Positions 38,444-47,251 of a stretch of 64,000 bases of DNA are shown in pieces (position 1 is the first letter of the stretch; each line of letters starts with the position of its first letter). The stretch spans positions 1,449,286 through 1,513,285 of the forward strand of contig NZ_JAAAFX010000004.1 in the NCBI RefSeq assembly GCF_019352895.1. The letters run 5' to 3'. Origin of the DNA: Variovorax boronicumulans (GTDB taxonomy: Bacteria > Pseudomonadota > Gammaproteobacteria > Burkholderiales > Burkholderiaceae_C). Made by a program: the position numbers and the translations under genes. The notes below the pieces were generated by a model, which was not told the origin of the DNA, made no database searches, and was given only the letters and a program-made list of their open reading frames with translations.

Positions 38444-39811
38444 TCAGGCTGCGATGGCGTCGACACGGCGGCGATTCGCCTCGGCGCGGTACAGCGGAAG
38501 GCCCAGGTTCTCCCGCAACGTGGTGCCTTCATATTCATGGCGGAAGCGGCCGGCTTTTTGCAATTCTGGAATCAGGTGGTCCACCACCGCTTCCAGGCCA
38601 TCGGTCTGGACGTCGATGTTCAGGTTGAAACCGTCCGCAGCGCCGCTGTCGACCCAGTTCACGATGTTCGCAGCCACCTGCTCGGGCGTTCCGACGACCA
38701 CCCGATGGCCGCCCGTGAGGTTGTCGCGCAGTGTCTGGCGAACCGTCCAACGGTGCCTGCGGGCCTCGTCGAGCACCTTGATCATCTCGCGCCGTCGCCA
38801 TCGCGCGGCCAGAGGCACGCGACTCTCCGCCTGCTCGATCTTGTCGAAAGGCAGCGGCTCGTCAAAAGGCAGGTCTTCAGGTTCCAGGGCCAGATGACGG
38901 GCCAGCGCCTCGCGCAGCGCCGTGTGGTCCAACCCTTCGTCGAGTTCGTCCTTGCGCCGGAGAGCCTCGGCTTCCGTGCCCCCAAGGATCGGGAACAGAC
39001 CCGGCACAACCAGCAGATGCTCCGGATTTCGCCCATGACTCCGCGCCAGCGCCTTCACATCGGCGTAGAAATTCTGACCCTTCTCGAGCAGGCGCTGGCC
39101 CGTGAAAAGCGCATCGGCCCAACGCGCTCCGAAGGCTTTGCTGTCCTCGGAGTCACCGGCCTGGAAGATGACCGGGCGACCCTGCGGACTGGTCGGCAAG
39201 GAGAGCGCTCCGGCGGCCTTGAAGTGGCGTCCTTGAACGTCGATCGGATGCAACTTCGCGGGATCGACGAAGACGCCCGACTGCGGATCGGCGACGACCG
39301 CATCCCATGGAAACGAATCCCAGAGCCCGGTGACGATCTCGGTGAACTCACCGGCGCGTTCATAGCGCTGATGCTGCTCGAACCCCTTGTCGAAGCCATA
39401 GGCTGCGAGCGCCACCGGGGCCTGACTGGTGATGATGTTCCAGGCCGCGCGGCCCTTGCTGAGGTGATCCAGCGAGGAGATCTGCCGCGCCACCGTGTGG
39501 GGGTGACCGAACAGGCTGGTGGTCGTCACCACCAGTCCGATGTGATGCGTGGCCTGGCTGAGCGCCGCGTTGAGAGCGACCGGATCGAAGGCGCGCCAGG
39601 GGCGCTCGTAGGCTTCCGGCACCAGGCCGCCCGGGCCGTCGGCGAGAAACAGTGCATCGATCTTTCCGCGCTCGGCGAGCTGCGCGATACGGATGAAGGT
39701 GTCGATATCGGTGGGGAGCTTCGCCGCATCCGGCAACGTTTTCCAGGCCGCATCGTGGCGGCCCGAGGCCAGCACGTTGAGTCCCAGGCGAACAGGTTTC
39801 TTGTTGGACAT
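38444..39811 (-). CDS. NtaA/SnaA/DszA-family FMN-dependent monooxygenase
   Basis: A 455-residue bacterial-luciferase-like monooxygenase. Characteristic segments include LNVLASGRHDAAWK near the N-terminus, LFLADGPGGLVPEAYERPWRAFDPV, GLVVTTTSLFGHPHTVARQISSLDHLSKGRAAWNIITS (in parts) and RPVIFQAGDSEDSKAFGARWADALFT. Such enzymes use reduced flavin and oxygen to cleave carbon-sulfur or carbon-nitrogen bonds (dibenzothiophene sulfone, nitrilotriacetate, dimethyl sulfide). With an aliphatic-sulfonate-type transporter and an SfnB-like gene next to it, a role in sulfur scavenging is most likely. The start at 39811 is chosen over 39874, which overlaps the transporter gene. Confidence 0.9.
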   Translation of the reverse strand: MSNKKPVRLGLNVLASGRHDAAWKTLPDAAKLPTDIDTFIRIAQLAERGKIDALFLADGPGGLVPEAYERPWRAFDPVALNAALSQATHHIGLVVTTTSLFGHPHTVARQISSLDHLSKGRAAWNIITSQAPVALAAYGFDKGFEQHQRYERAGEFTEIVTGLWDSFPWDAVVADPQSGVFVDPAKLHPIDVQGRHFKAAGALSLPTSPQGRPVIFQAGDSEDSKAFGARWADALFTGQRLLEKGQNFYADVKALARSHGRNPEHLLVVPGLFPILGGTEAEALRRKDELDEGLDHTALREALARHLALEPEDLPFDEPLPFDKIEQAESRVPLAARWRRREMIKVLDEARRHRWTVRQTLRDNLTGGHRVVVGTPEQVAANIVNWVDSGAADGFNLNIDVQTDGLEAVVDHLIPELQKAGRFRHEYEGTTLRENLGLPLYRAEANRRRVDAIAA

Positions 39812-39851
39812 GGTGGGCAATTTCAGAGATCTGCGCGATGGTTCTGGCGTG

Positions 39852-40886
39852 TCAGGTGCGCACGACCAACTCACTCACATTGACTTTCTTGGGCAGGACC
39901 CCGTGGCTGGTGAGCCAATCGGCAGATCGCTGGAAGCGGCGTAGAAACTCCTGGTCCGTCGGCTCGTACAGGTGATGCTGGCGGTTGTAGGCAATCAGGT
40001 GATCACGCACGGCATCGTTGTACTTGGCGTCTTTCTGTACGACCAACTCCGCATCGCGCACGTGACCGTTGACCCATTTGGCTTCGTCTCGGAATGCACT
40101 GATGACCTCGCGGACCACGGCCGAGTTGTCGGTTGCATACTGGCGCAGCGCCGTGAGACCGGAGAAGTCCAGCGCGAAATCCAGATCCTTGCCTTCGTTG
40201 AAGATGTCTTTCGCATCGTATTTGTCGCGGGCAATGTCCACGAAAGGCGCCCACATGGACCAGGCATCCACCTTGCTTTGCCCAAAGGCCAGTGAAGCAT
40301 CGGCCGGATTCAAGTAGACGAATTCGACGGCATTGCGGTCCAGGTTGAACTTCTCGAGCGCGGCGACCAGCAGGAACTCTCCGATGCCGGATCGGTTGAC
40401 CGCGACCCGCTTCCCGATCAGGTCCTTGACGGAATGAATGCCAGAGTCTTTCTTGACGATGATGGTGGAACTGCGCGGCGTCCGGTCGTCGAACTGCGTG
40501 AACACGAGCGGCGTCCCGGCAATCGTGGATGCCAGTGCGGGGGCCGCACTGCCCCAAAACGCGAAATCCGTGCTGCCGCCCACCATGGCCTGGATCGCCG
40601 GCGCGAGATTGGGAAAGGGCCCCACCCACTCCACCTTGATGTCCTTGGCCGCCAGCGTCTTCTGGAGTTCCCCGCGTTCGCGGGCGATATGGGACAGAAC
40701 GCCCCGGCTGTAGGCAAGGCGCACGCTATCGGTATTGCGCTTGTTCTGCGCGCCTGCGCCTTGCGGAAGCCACAGCCCGGAGGCTGCTGCGGCAGCGATG
40801 CCCGCGCCCTGAAGAAGGCGGCGGCGGTTCACTGCGACAGGCTCGGAGCCGGCATCGCCGGGGTTTGCAGAAGGGAGGAAGTTCAT
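39852..40886 (-). CDS. Aliphatic sulfonate-type ABC transporter substrate-binding protein
   Basis: A 344-residue periplasmic binding protein of the SsuA/NrtA family. The N-terminus carries a twin-arginine-like signal NRRRLLQGAGIAAAAASGLW. The mature part shows VRLAYSRGVLSHIARERGEL, GSTDFAFWGSAAPALASTIAGTPLVF (in parts) and VNRSGIGEFLLVAALEKF, which fit the family. An upstream GTG at 40919 overlapping the ATPase stop (GTGA) is an alternative start. It forms an operon with the ATPase and permease upstream and two monooxygenase-type genes downstream. Confidence 0.9.
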   Translation of the reverse strand: MNFLPSANPGDAGSEPVAVNRRRLLQGAGIAAAAASGLWLPQGAGAQNKRNTDSVRLAYSRGVLSHIARERGELQKTLAAKDIKVEWVGPFPNLAPAIQAMVGGSTDFAFWGSAAPALASTIAGTPLVFTQFDDRTPRSSTIIVKKDSGIHSVKDLIGKRVAVNRSGIGEFLLVAALEKFNLDRNAVEFVYLNPADASLAFGQSKVDAWSMWAPFVDIARDKYDAKDIFNEGKDLDFALDFSGLTALRQYATDNSAVVREVISAFRDEAKWVNGHVRDAELVVQKDAKYNDAVRDHLIAYNRQHHLYEPTDQEFLRRFQRSADWLTSHGVLPKKVNVSELVVRT

Positions 40887-40915
40887 GTCAATTGAGATGG
40901 AGTGATGGATTGACT

Positions 40916-41683
40916 TCACGCCGCCAAGCTGATGCTTTCAGCTTTCCGAGGACGTTCTGGGTCTGAAGGGTTTCGGATGTCGACACCGAGCTCCTGCAGC
41001 AGCTGCAGGCGCAAAGGCTCGCGATCGATATGCGCGGCCGTTCCGACGTCGTAGGAGGCAGCGACCTTTCCTTTGCGCATCACCAGGATGCGATCGGAGA
41101 TTGAAATCGCCTCATCGACATCGTGCGTAACCAGCAATACACCCGGCTGGTGGCGTGCGACGAGTTCCTTGATGAGCACATGCATCTTGATGCGCGTCAA
41201 GGCATCGAGCGCGGCAAACGGCTCATCCAGCAGCAGCAGGCCCGGGCCCCGCACCAAGGCGCGCGCAAGCGCTACGCGTTGCGATTGCCCCCCCGAGAGT
41301 CGCCGCGGCCAATCGTCTTCGCGTCCGGCCAGGCCGACTTCGCGCAGCGCTGCTTCGGCCAACGGGCGGCCCGTGGCATCGTCCATTCCCAGTGCCACGT
41401 TGCGCCAGAGCGTTGCCCAGGGCAAGAGACGGTGCTCTTGAAACACCACGGCAGGCTGCGCCGGGCTGACGATGGTTCCGGCATCGATGACATCCAGGCC
41501 GGCCAGTGCTCGCAGCAGGGTCGTCTTGCCGCAACCGCTTTCCCCGAGCAGGGCGACGAACTCGCCATGACGAATGCTGAGATCCAGTCCGTCGATGACC
41601 ACACGGCTGCCGTACTGCCGGCGCAAGCCCCGTACGCGCACCGCTTCCTGACCTGGATTCAATGTGGGGGTCTCGGCGCTCAA
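40916..41683 (-). CDS. Aliphatic sulfonate-type ABC transporter ATP-binding protein
   Basis: About 255 residues of an ABC ATPase of the SsuB/TauB type. Walker A is LLGESGCGKTTLL, the Q-loop VVFQEHRLLPW, the signature LSGGQSQRVALARAL, Walker B LLLLDEPFAALDA and the switch histidine VTHDVDEA. I prefer a TTG start at 41683 because it overlaps the permease stop (TTGA) and follows an AAGGAAAA ribosome site; an ATG at 41713 is in frame but overlaps the permease by 34 bases. It energises uptake together with the permease at 42537. Confidence 0.9.
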   Translation of the reverse strand: MSAETPTLNPGQEAVRVRGLRRQYGSRVVIDGLDLSIRHGEFVALLGESGCGKTTLLRALAGLDVIDAGTIVSPAQPAVVFQEHRLLPWATLWRNVALGMDDATGRPLAEAALREVGLAGREDDWPRRLSGGQSQRVALARALVRGPGLLLLDEPFAALDALTRIKMHVLIKELVARHQPGVLLVTHDVDEAISISDRILVMRKGKVAASYDVGTAAHIDREPLRLQLLQELGVDIRNPSDPERPRKAESISLAA

Positions 41684-42537
41684 CGATTTTCCTTGTCGTA
41701 ATTGGGGTGCCATTGCAGCAATCTGCGCTCCAGCCAGCGGGCTACGCCATCCGCCAGAACGCCGATGAATGCATAGATCAGGATGGTCAGAACAATCACA
41801 TTGGTTTGCAGGAACTCTCGCGCATCCATCGCGAGGAAGCCGATGCCTTTGTTGGTCGCCAGCGTCTCTGCAACCACCAGCGCCAGCCAGGCAACGGCCA
41901 GCGCGTAGCGCACGCCCGTCAGGATCGACGGCATCGCGCCCGGAAGGATGATTCGACGCACGAGACCTGCCCAGCTGAGACCGGTTATTCGGCCGAGCTC
42001 CAGCAATTTGGGGTCCACCTGCCGGATGCCCAGCACCGTGTTGATGTAGATGGGAAACATCACGCCCAATGCGACCAAAAAGATCTTTCCGCCTTCGTCG
42101 ACACCGAACCAGATGATCACCAGTGGCAGCAATGCCAGGAATGGAATGGCTCGAATCATCTGTATCGGGCGGTCCAACACGGCCTGTGCGAGCGGAGAGA
42201 ATCCCACCAGAATGCCCAGTGCGAAGCCGATGCCGCCGCCAATCAGAAAGCCAATGGTCGCGCGCACCAGGCTGTAGCTCAGGTGCTCAATCAGCGTCCC
42301 GTCCAGCAGCATCTGCCAGGCTGTGGCCGCCACGCTGCTGGGCGCAGGAAGAAGTTGGGGGCGGATGTAACCGATGCGCGAAAAAAGCTCCCAGACCACC
42401 ACCACCACCACGGGCACCAGCCAAGAGAGCAACTCCAGCTTTGCGCGAGTCAGTCGCTGCCTTGTTTGTGATTTTTCTTGCGTGTCGCCGCTGGATGCAG
42501 ACGGAATAGAAAGCGCTTCGGAGCCAGCAGGAGACAT
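41680..42537 (-). CDS. Aliphatic sulfonate-type ABC transporter permease
   Basis: A 285-residue inner-membrane permease of the SsuC/TauC family with about six membrane helices and the EAA loop LGRITGLSWAGLVRRIILPGAMP. The N-terminal WLVPVVVVVVWELFSRIGYI helix and FLIGGGIGFALGILVGFS are typical. The ATG at 42537 is chosen; an upstream TTG (42609) would add a non-conserved extension. First gene of the minus-strand sulfur-acquisition operon; the AT-rich stretch at about 42655-42715 probably contains its promoter. Confidence 0.9.
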   Translation of the reverse strand: MSPAGSEALSIPSASSGDTQEKSQTRQRLTRAKLELLSWLVPVVVVVVWELFSRIGYIRPQLLPAPSSVAATAWQMLLDGTLIEHLSYSLVRATIGFLIGGGIGFALGILVGFSPLAQAVLDRPIQMIRAIPFLALLPLVIIWFGVDEGGKIFLVALGVMFPIYINTVLGIRQVDPKLLELGRITGLSWAGLVRRIILPGAMPSILTGVRYALAVAWLALVVAETLATNKGIGFLAMDAREFLQTNVIVLTILIYAFIGVLADGVARWLERRLLQWHPNYDKENR

Positions 42538-43037
42538 GAGAACTTTTCGCGAATGGTGAAGCAGGGCGAAGTAGTTCGATTGAACGATCAGTCTCCCGAT
42601 GAGTTTCAATGATTTGGCATTGAGAACGGATTTAGTTTATTTGGCCGACACCAGAACCCATAAGAAATTAAATCGTCTTTAGTTATTCTGTTTTTAGATA
42701 ATCGAATCATGCGCATTGAATCCGCGCATGCAACTTCCGCTCGGACGCAAGGCCGAATGCCCATCTGGTGGGTGCGGTGCGTTGGTGCGCCGAGGTGGGC
42801 GGGACGCGACGAACCGCCCGCACGGTCGAGCCGACGAACGCTTGCAAAGGGCACTCGCCCGGGAGTGGCATCTTCTTCGCGGGCGATGCGGCTGCGCTGG
42901 GCACTGCCAACGCGCGCTCAGTGCCGACGGGGCTGTGTGCGAAATGATCCGCGGCGCAACTGTTGCCCCGATACGCGCCGGAGAACGCCTGTCGTCTCGG
43001 CGCTCGACGCAAGCAACAGGCTCTGGATAGCGTGCCT
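42538..43037. other. 500-base gap without a recognised gene
   Basis: Lies between the sulfonate transporter permease and kdpE. Bases 42610-42715 are AT-rich (TTTAGTTATTCTGTTTTTAG and neighbours), the likely promoter region of the sulfur operon. Bases 42720-43020 return to high GC and are open in several frames on both strands, none with a convincing ribosome site or recognised protein. It may be a decayed gene or a widespread intergenic repeat; the sequence alone does not decide. Confidence 0.5.
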
Positions 43038-43742
43038 TTAGACCACCAGCCGATACCCCACCGCCGTCTCCGTCAGCAGATGCCGCGGTTGCGCCGGGTC
43101 GGCTTCGAGCTTCTGCCGCAGGTGGCCCATGTAGATGCGCAGGTAGTGGCTCTGCTCGGCATGCGACGGGCCCCACACCTCGCGCAGCAACTGCCGTTGC
43201 GTGAGCACCCGGCCCGCATTGGCGACCAGCACGCCGAGCAACCGGTATTCGGTGGGCGTGAGGTGCACTTCGACGCCGGCGCGCCGCACCAGCCGCGCGG
43301 CGCGGTCGACCTCGATCTCGCCGAAGCGGAACACCGGCTCGCCGGCTTCGGCCGTGGCGGTGCTGCCCGCCGCGGCGCGCGGGCGCCGCAGGTTGGCGCG
43401 CACGCGGGCCAGCAGTTCGCCGGTGCCGAAGGGCTTGGTCAGGTAGTCGTCGGCGCCGGCATCGAGGGCCGCGATCTTGTCGGCCTCGTCGACGCGCGCC
43501 GACAGCACGATGATCGGCACCGCCGACCAGCCGCGCACGTCGCGGATCAGCGAGAGCCCGTCGCCGTCGGGCAGACCGAGGTCGAGCACCACCAGGTCGG
43601 GCTGGCGCGTGCCGGCCGCGGCCAGGCCATCGCGCAGGCTGCCGACCTCATGCACCTGCCAGCCCTCGGCCTCGAGCGCGCCGCGCACGAAACGGCGGAT
43701 CTGCGGTTCGTCTTCGATCACGATGGCAACAGGGGAAGGCAT
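43038..43742 (-). CDS. kdpE: Response regulator KdpE
   Basis: A 234-residue OmpR-type regulator that activates kdpFABC when potassium is limiting. The receiver domain has the acidic triad in VIEDEPQIRRFVRGAL, phospho-acceptor D54 in LVVLDLGLPDGDG and the conserved lysine in YLTKPFGTGEL. The winged helix has LTPTEYRLLGVLVANAGRVL and SHYLRIYMGHLRQKLE, close to KdpE. It follows kdpD with an eight-base gap. Its likely binding sites are the TTTACGC repeats upstream of the kdp operon at 53535-53584. Confidence 0.94.
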   Translation of the reverse strand: MPSPVAIVIEDEPQIRRFVRGALEAEGWQVHEVGSLRDGLAAAGTRQPDLVVLDLGLPDGDGLSLIRDVRGWSAVPIIVLSARVDEADKIAALDAGADDYLTKPFGTGELLARVRANLRRPRAAAGSTATAEAGEPVFRFGEIEVDRAARLVRRAGVEVHLTPTEYRLLGVLVANAGRVLTQRQLLREVWGPSHAEQSHYLRIYMGHLRQKLEADPAQPRHLLTETAVGYRLVV

Positions 43743-43750
43743 GGCGGGAC

Positions 43751-46519
43751 TCAGGCAGGAAAAGGATCGTCGGACGTGACAGGCGAAACCGGCGGGGCCC
43801 GGCGCGGCAGCGTGATGGTGAATTCTGCGCCGCCGCCCGGCGCGTTCGCGGCCGTGATCTCGCCGCCGTGTGCCGAGACGATGGCCTTGCAGATGGCCAG
43901 CCCGAGGCCCACGCCCGGCGTGGCCGACTCGGCCTGGCCGCGGGTGAACTTGTCGAACAACAGGTGCTCGCGGCCGCGCAGTGCCAGCGGCAGGCCGGCG
44001 CCATGGTCGCGCACGCTGAGCACCAGGCTCTGCGTTTCGGCGCGCGCGCCGACCACGATCGGCGGTGCGCCGTACTTGGCCGCGTTCTCCAGCAGGTTGA
44101 CCAGTACGCGCTCCATCAGCACCGCATCGAACTCGACCAGCGGCAGGTCGGGCGCGAGCGCCGTCTGCACCGTGCCGCCGGCCAGCGCCGGGCCGGCTGC
44201 GCGGATGGCCGAGCCGACCACCTCCTCCACCGACTGCCAGTCGCGCCGCAGATTCACCGCGCCGCCCGCGATGCCGCTTTCGAGCCGGGCCATGTCGAGC
44301 AGGTTGTTGACCAGCGCGTTGAGCTGATGCGCCTGCCCCACGATGGCCTGCGTGGTCTGCACGCGGGTGTCGGCATCGGCCGTCTGCAGCGATTCGGCCA
44401 GGCCGATGAGTGCGGTCAGCGGCGTGCGCACGTCGTGCGAGATGGCGGCCAGCAGCGTGTTGCGCAGCCGTTCCGATTCCATCTCGACGACCGCCTGCTG
44501 CGCGACCTCGACATAGTGCACGCGCTCCAGCGCGATCGCGATCTGGCGCGCCAGCGTGTCGAGCTGCTGCGCCTGCTCGGGAATCAGCAGCCAGCGCGGC
44601 TGCGCGGGCTCGAGCGCCAGCACGCCGCGCACCCGCATCGGCGCCTGGAGCGGCACGTAGTGCCAGGGCTGCGCGGCCAGCGTGGCGGTCGCCAGGCCGG
44701 CCGGCTGGCCCTGGCGGAAAGCCCAGTCGGCCACGCTGGCATCGAAGCCCGGCGGCGGGGTCTCGGGCAGCTGCAGCCGGTCGGCCGCATCGGCCACCAG
44801 CACCAGCGCATGGCCGCCGAAGTGGCCCTGCACGGCCGCTGCGCCGAGCGCCACCACCTGCTCGCTCTGCAGCGCGGCCGAGAGTTCGCGCGTGAGCTCG
44901 AACAGCGACTGCGCGCGGCGCTCGCGGCTGGTCGACACGCTGGCCGCGAAGCGCAGACCGGCGGTGAGCTGGCCCACCAGCAGGCCCACGCCCAGCATCA
45001 CGGCGAAGGTCACGACGTACTGCACGTCGCCGATCGCGAACGACAGCCGCGGCGAGACGAAGAAGAAATCGAAGGCCGCCACGTTGAGCATCGCGGCCAG
45101 CGCCGCCGGCCCGCGGCCGAAGCGCATCGCGATGCCCACCACGCCGAGCAGGAACAGCATCACGATGTTGACCTGCTCGAGCACGCCCGACAGCGGTGTC
45201 GCGACCAGCGTGACGGCGATGCCCATGGCCGCGGCCCAGACGTAGCCGGGCCAGCGCGCATGCGGCCGGTCGGCATCGTCGTCGGAGCGTTCGTCGCCGT
45301 TCGCCAGCTCGCGCGCCGCGCCCAGCGGCGTGCGCGGCAGGCGGCGCGCGCTGTCGGCGCGGGCCGTCTCGACGATGTCGAGCGCGGGCCCGCGGCGCGC
45401 CAGCTCGCGCGTCAGCGCAGGCGACGACCACCAGCGCCGCCAGCCCGTGGCCGGCTCGGCGCGCCCCACCACCAGCGTGGCGCAATTGAGCCGCTGGGCC
45501 TGCGCGGCCAGCGCCTGCGCCACATCGTCGCCGGTCAGCACCGCGGTCACCGCGCCGAGTTCCTCGGCCAGCTTGAGCACCGCCAGCACGCGGTCGCGCT
45601 GCGCCGCCGGCAGCCGCTGCAGCGCCGGCGTCTCGACGTAGGCGGCATACCAGCGCACGCTGAGCTGGCCGGCCAGCCGCGCGGCGCTGCGCACCGTCTG
45701 GGCCGCGCCCTCGTGCGGGCCGACGCAGGCCAGGATCGCGCCCGAGGTGTTCCAGGCCTGCAGGCCGTTGCCCTTGCGGCCCGGGCCGGACTGCTCGACC
45801 CGCCAGCCGCGCACGTCGTCTTCCACGTGTTCGGCGGTGCGGCGCAGGGCGATCTCGCGCAGCGCGATCAGGTTGCCCTTGCGGAAGAAGTTCTGCTTGG
45901 CGCGTTCGGCCTGCTGCGGCAGGTAGACCTTGCCGGCCGCCAGCCGCGCCGTCAGTTCGTCGGGCGTGACGTCGACCAGCACCACCTCGTCGGCCTCGTC
46001 GAGCACGCTGTCGGGCACGGTCTCGTGCACCCGCACGCCGGTGATGGTGCCGACCGTGCCGTTGAGGCTCTCGAGGTGCTGCACGTTGAGCGCCGACCAG
46101 ACCTCGATGCCCGCGGCCAGCAGCTCCTGCACGTCCTGCCAGCGCTTGGCATGGCGCGAGCCCGGCGCGTTGGAGTGCGCGAGTTCGTCGACCAGCAGCA
46201 CCGCGGGCTTGCGCGCCAGTGCGGCATCGAGATCGAACTCGGCCAGCGTGCGGCCGCGGTAGGCCACGTCGCGCAGCGGCAGCCGCTCGAGGCCGTCGAG
46301 CAGCGCGGCGGTCTCGCTGCGCCCGTGGGTCTCGACCACGCCGATCAGCACCTCGCGGCCCGCGGCGCGCTCGCGCTGCGCGGCCGAGAGCATGGCCCAG
46401 GTCTTGCCGACGCCCGCGGTGGCGCCGAAGTAGATGCGCAGCCGCCCGCGGCGCGCGCGGGCTTCGTCGCTGCGCATCTGCGCGAGCAGCGCGTCGGGGT
46501 CGGGGCGGGTATCAGTCAA
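43751..46519 (-). CDS. kdpD: Sensor histidine kinase KdpD
   Basis: A 922-residue sensor. In order: the N-terminal KdpD domain with Walker A GATAGVGKTWAML and VETHGRSETAALLDGLERLPL, a universal-stress-protein-like domain, four clustered membrane helices around residues 400-500, a GAF-like segment, the phospho-accepting histidine in AISHDVRTPLTALIGLAESL, and the ATPase boxes NLLENAAKYG and GVGLGLAICKAIV. It starts with TTG; the following residues (TDTRPDPDALLAQ) match the normal KdpD N-terminus. kdpE follows directly. Its usual neighbour kdpC is displaced by the inserted plus-strand cassette. Confidence 0.95.
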   Translation of the reverse strand: MTDTRPDPDALLAQMRSDEARARRGRLRIYFGATAGVGKTWAMLSAAQRERAAGREVLIGVVETHGRSETAALLDGLERLPLRDVAYRGRTLAEFDLDAALARKPAVLLVDELAHSNAPGSRHAKRWQDVQELLAAGIEVWSALNVQHLESLNGTVGTITGVRVHETVPDSVLDEADEVVLVDVTPDELTARLAAGKVYLPQQAERAKQNFFRKGNLIALREIALRRTAEHVEDDVRGWRVEQSGPGRKGNGLQAWNTSGAILACVGPHEGAAQTVRSAARLAGQLSVRWYAAYVETPALQRLPAAQRDRVLAVLKLAEELGAVTAVLTGDDVAQALAAQAQRLNCATLVVGRAEPATGWRRWWSSPALTRELARRGPALDIVETARADSARRLPRTPLGAARELANGDERSDDDADRPHARWPGYVWAAAMGIAVTLVATPLSGVLEQVNIVMLFLLGVVGIAMRFGRGPAALAAMLNVAAFDFFFVSPRLSFAIGDVQYVVTFAVMLGVGLLVGQLTAGLRFAASVSTSRERRAQSLFELTRELSAALQSEQVVALGAAAVQGHFGGHALVLVADAADRLQLPETPPPGFDASVADWAFRQGQPAGLATATLAAQPWHYVPLQAPMRVRGVLALEPAQPRWLLIPEQAQQLDTLARQIAIALERVHYVEVAQQAVVEMESERLRNTLLAAISHDVRTPLTALIGLAESLQTADADTRVQTTQAIVGQAHQLNALVNNLLDMARLESGIAGGAVNLRRDWQSVEEVVGSAIRAAGPALAGGTVQTALAPDLPLVEFDAVLMERVLVNLLENAAKYGAPPIVVGARAETQSLVLSVRDHGAGLPLALRGREHLLFDKFTRGQAESATPGVGLGLAICKAIVSAHGGEITAANAPGGGAEFTITLPRRAPPVSPVTSDDPFPA

Positions 46520-46713
46520 AACGAAAGTTCAAAAGATGATGAAGGGCTGCGGCGCATTCAGAAAGAGAACGCAATCCAGCTTTGTTTCGCGCGCTTCTCT
46601 TTGGTGATAGGCTGCACCGCGCCATACATCTGGGTGTCCGTGCGGCACGGCAAACCCGAGAGGCAGCGTTGACGAACAGTAGGCCAGCACGCTGGCACAA
46701 GGAGGTACTGATC

Positions 46714-47250
46714 ATGGCAGAACGGCCCATCATTTGCGTGGGAGATACGACCTCGCACGGCGGCACCGTGCTCGAGGGTTTCCCGACCTTGAACGTGTAT
46801 GGACGGCTTGCGTCCGGCATGGGCCACAAGGTTCGATGTCCGCGTTGCAAGGGCATATTCAGCATCATCGAAGGGGCGGAGAACCGCACCGTCAACGGCA
46901 TACCGATCGCCTTGGAGGGCATGCTGACTTCGTGCGGTGCGGCGCTCGTTGCGTCTCAACGAAACGCTCGCGTAGCGATCGACCACACGGCGGCAGCGGG
47001 CCTCGCGTTCGGGCCTGCAGTCGAAGGCATGCTTGACGATCATCATTCGGACGCATCTCCCAAAGACTTTGACCAACATTTCGAGGTTCTCGATGAAGTG
47101 ACGGGCCAGCCGATGGCGAACCGCCGCTACCGCATCAGCGTCGACGGCCTGCGCTTCGAGGGCGTGACCGACAGCGAAGGTCGGACGCAACGAATCCTTG
47201 CCAAGGACGCAATGCAAGCGACGTTGGAAATTCTCCCAGGGGGTGAGTGA
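46714..47250 (+). CDS. PAAR-domain protein with C-terminal beta-sandwich extension
   Basis: A 178-residue protein. Residues 1-85 form a PAAR domain (RPIICVGDTTSHGGTVLEG, with VRCPRCKGIFSIIEG and GMLTSCGAALVAS), the spike tip of type VI secretion systems that carries effectors. Residues 100-178 look like a small transthyretin-type beta domain (FDQHFEVLDEVTGQPMANRR, YRISVDG, GVTDSEGRT), often an adaptor for a linked effector. A strong AAGGAGG ribosome site precedes the ATG. GC is lower than in the kdp genes on either side. The hydrolase gene follows after one base, so this is likely the delivery part of an effector module. Confidence 0.88.
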   Translation: MAERPIICVGDTTSHGGTVLEGFPTLNVYGRLASGMGHKVRCPRCKGIFSIIEGAENRTVNGIPIALEGMLTSCGAALVASQRNARVAIDHTAAAGLAFGPAVEGMLDDHHSDASPKDFDQHFEVLDEVTGQPMANRRYRISVDGLRFEGVTDSEGRTQRILAKDAMQATLEILPGGE

Positions 47251-47251
47251 C

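Noticed and set aside
42694-43176. Several overlapping frames between the sulfur operon and kdpE
   Set aside because: Frames on both strands are equally open and none shows a ribosome site, a signal or a familiar domain; treated as non-coding.
43868-46672. Plus-strand frame of over 900 codons opposite kdpD
   Set aside because: It mirrors kdpD codon positions; no ribosome site, no domain, and composition typical of antisense GC-rich frames.
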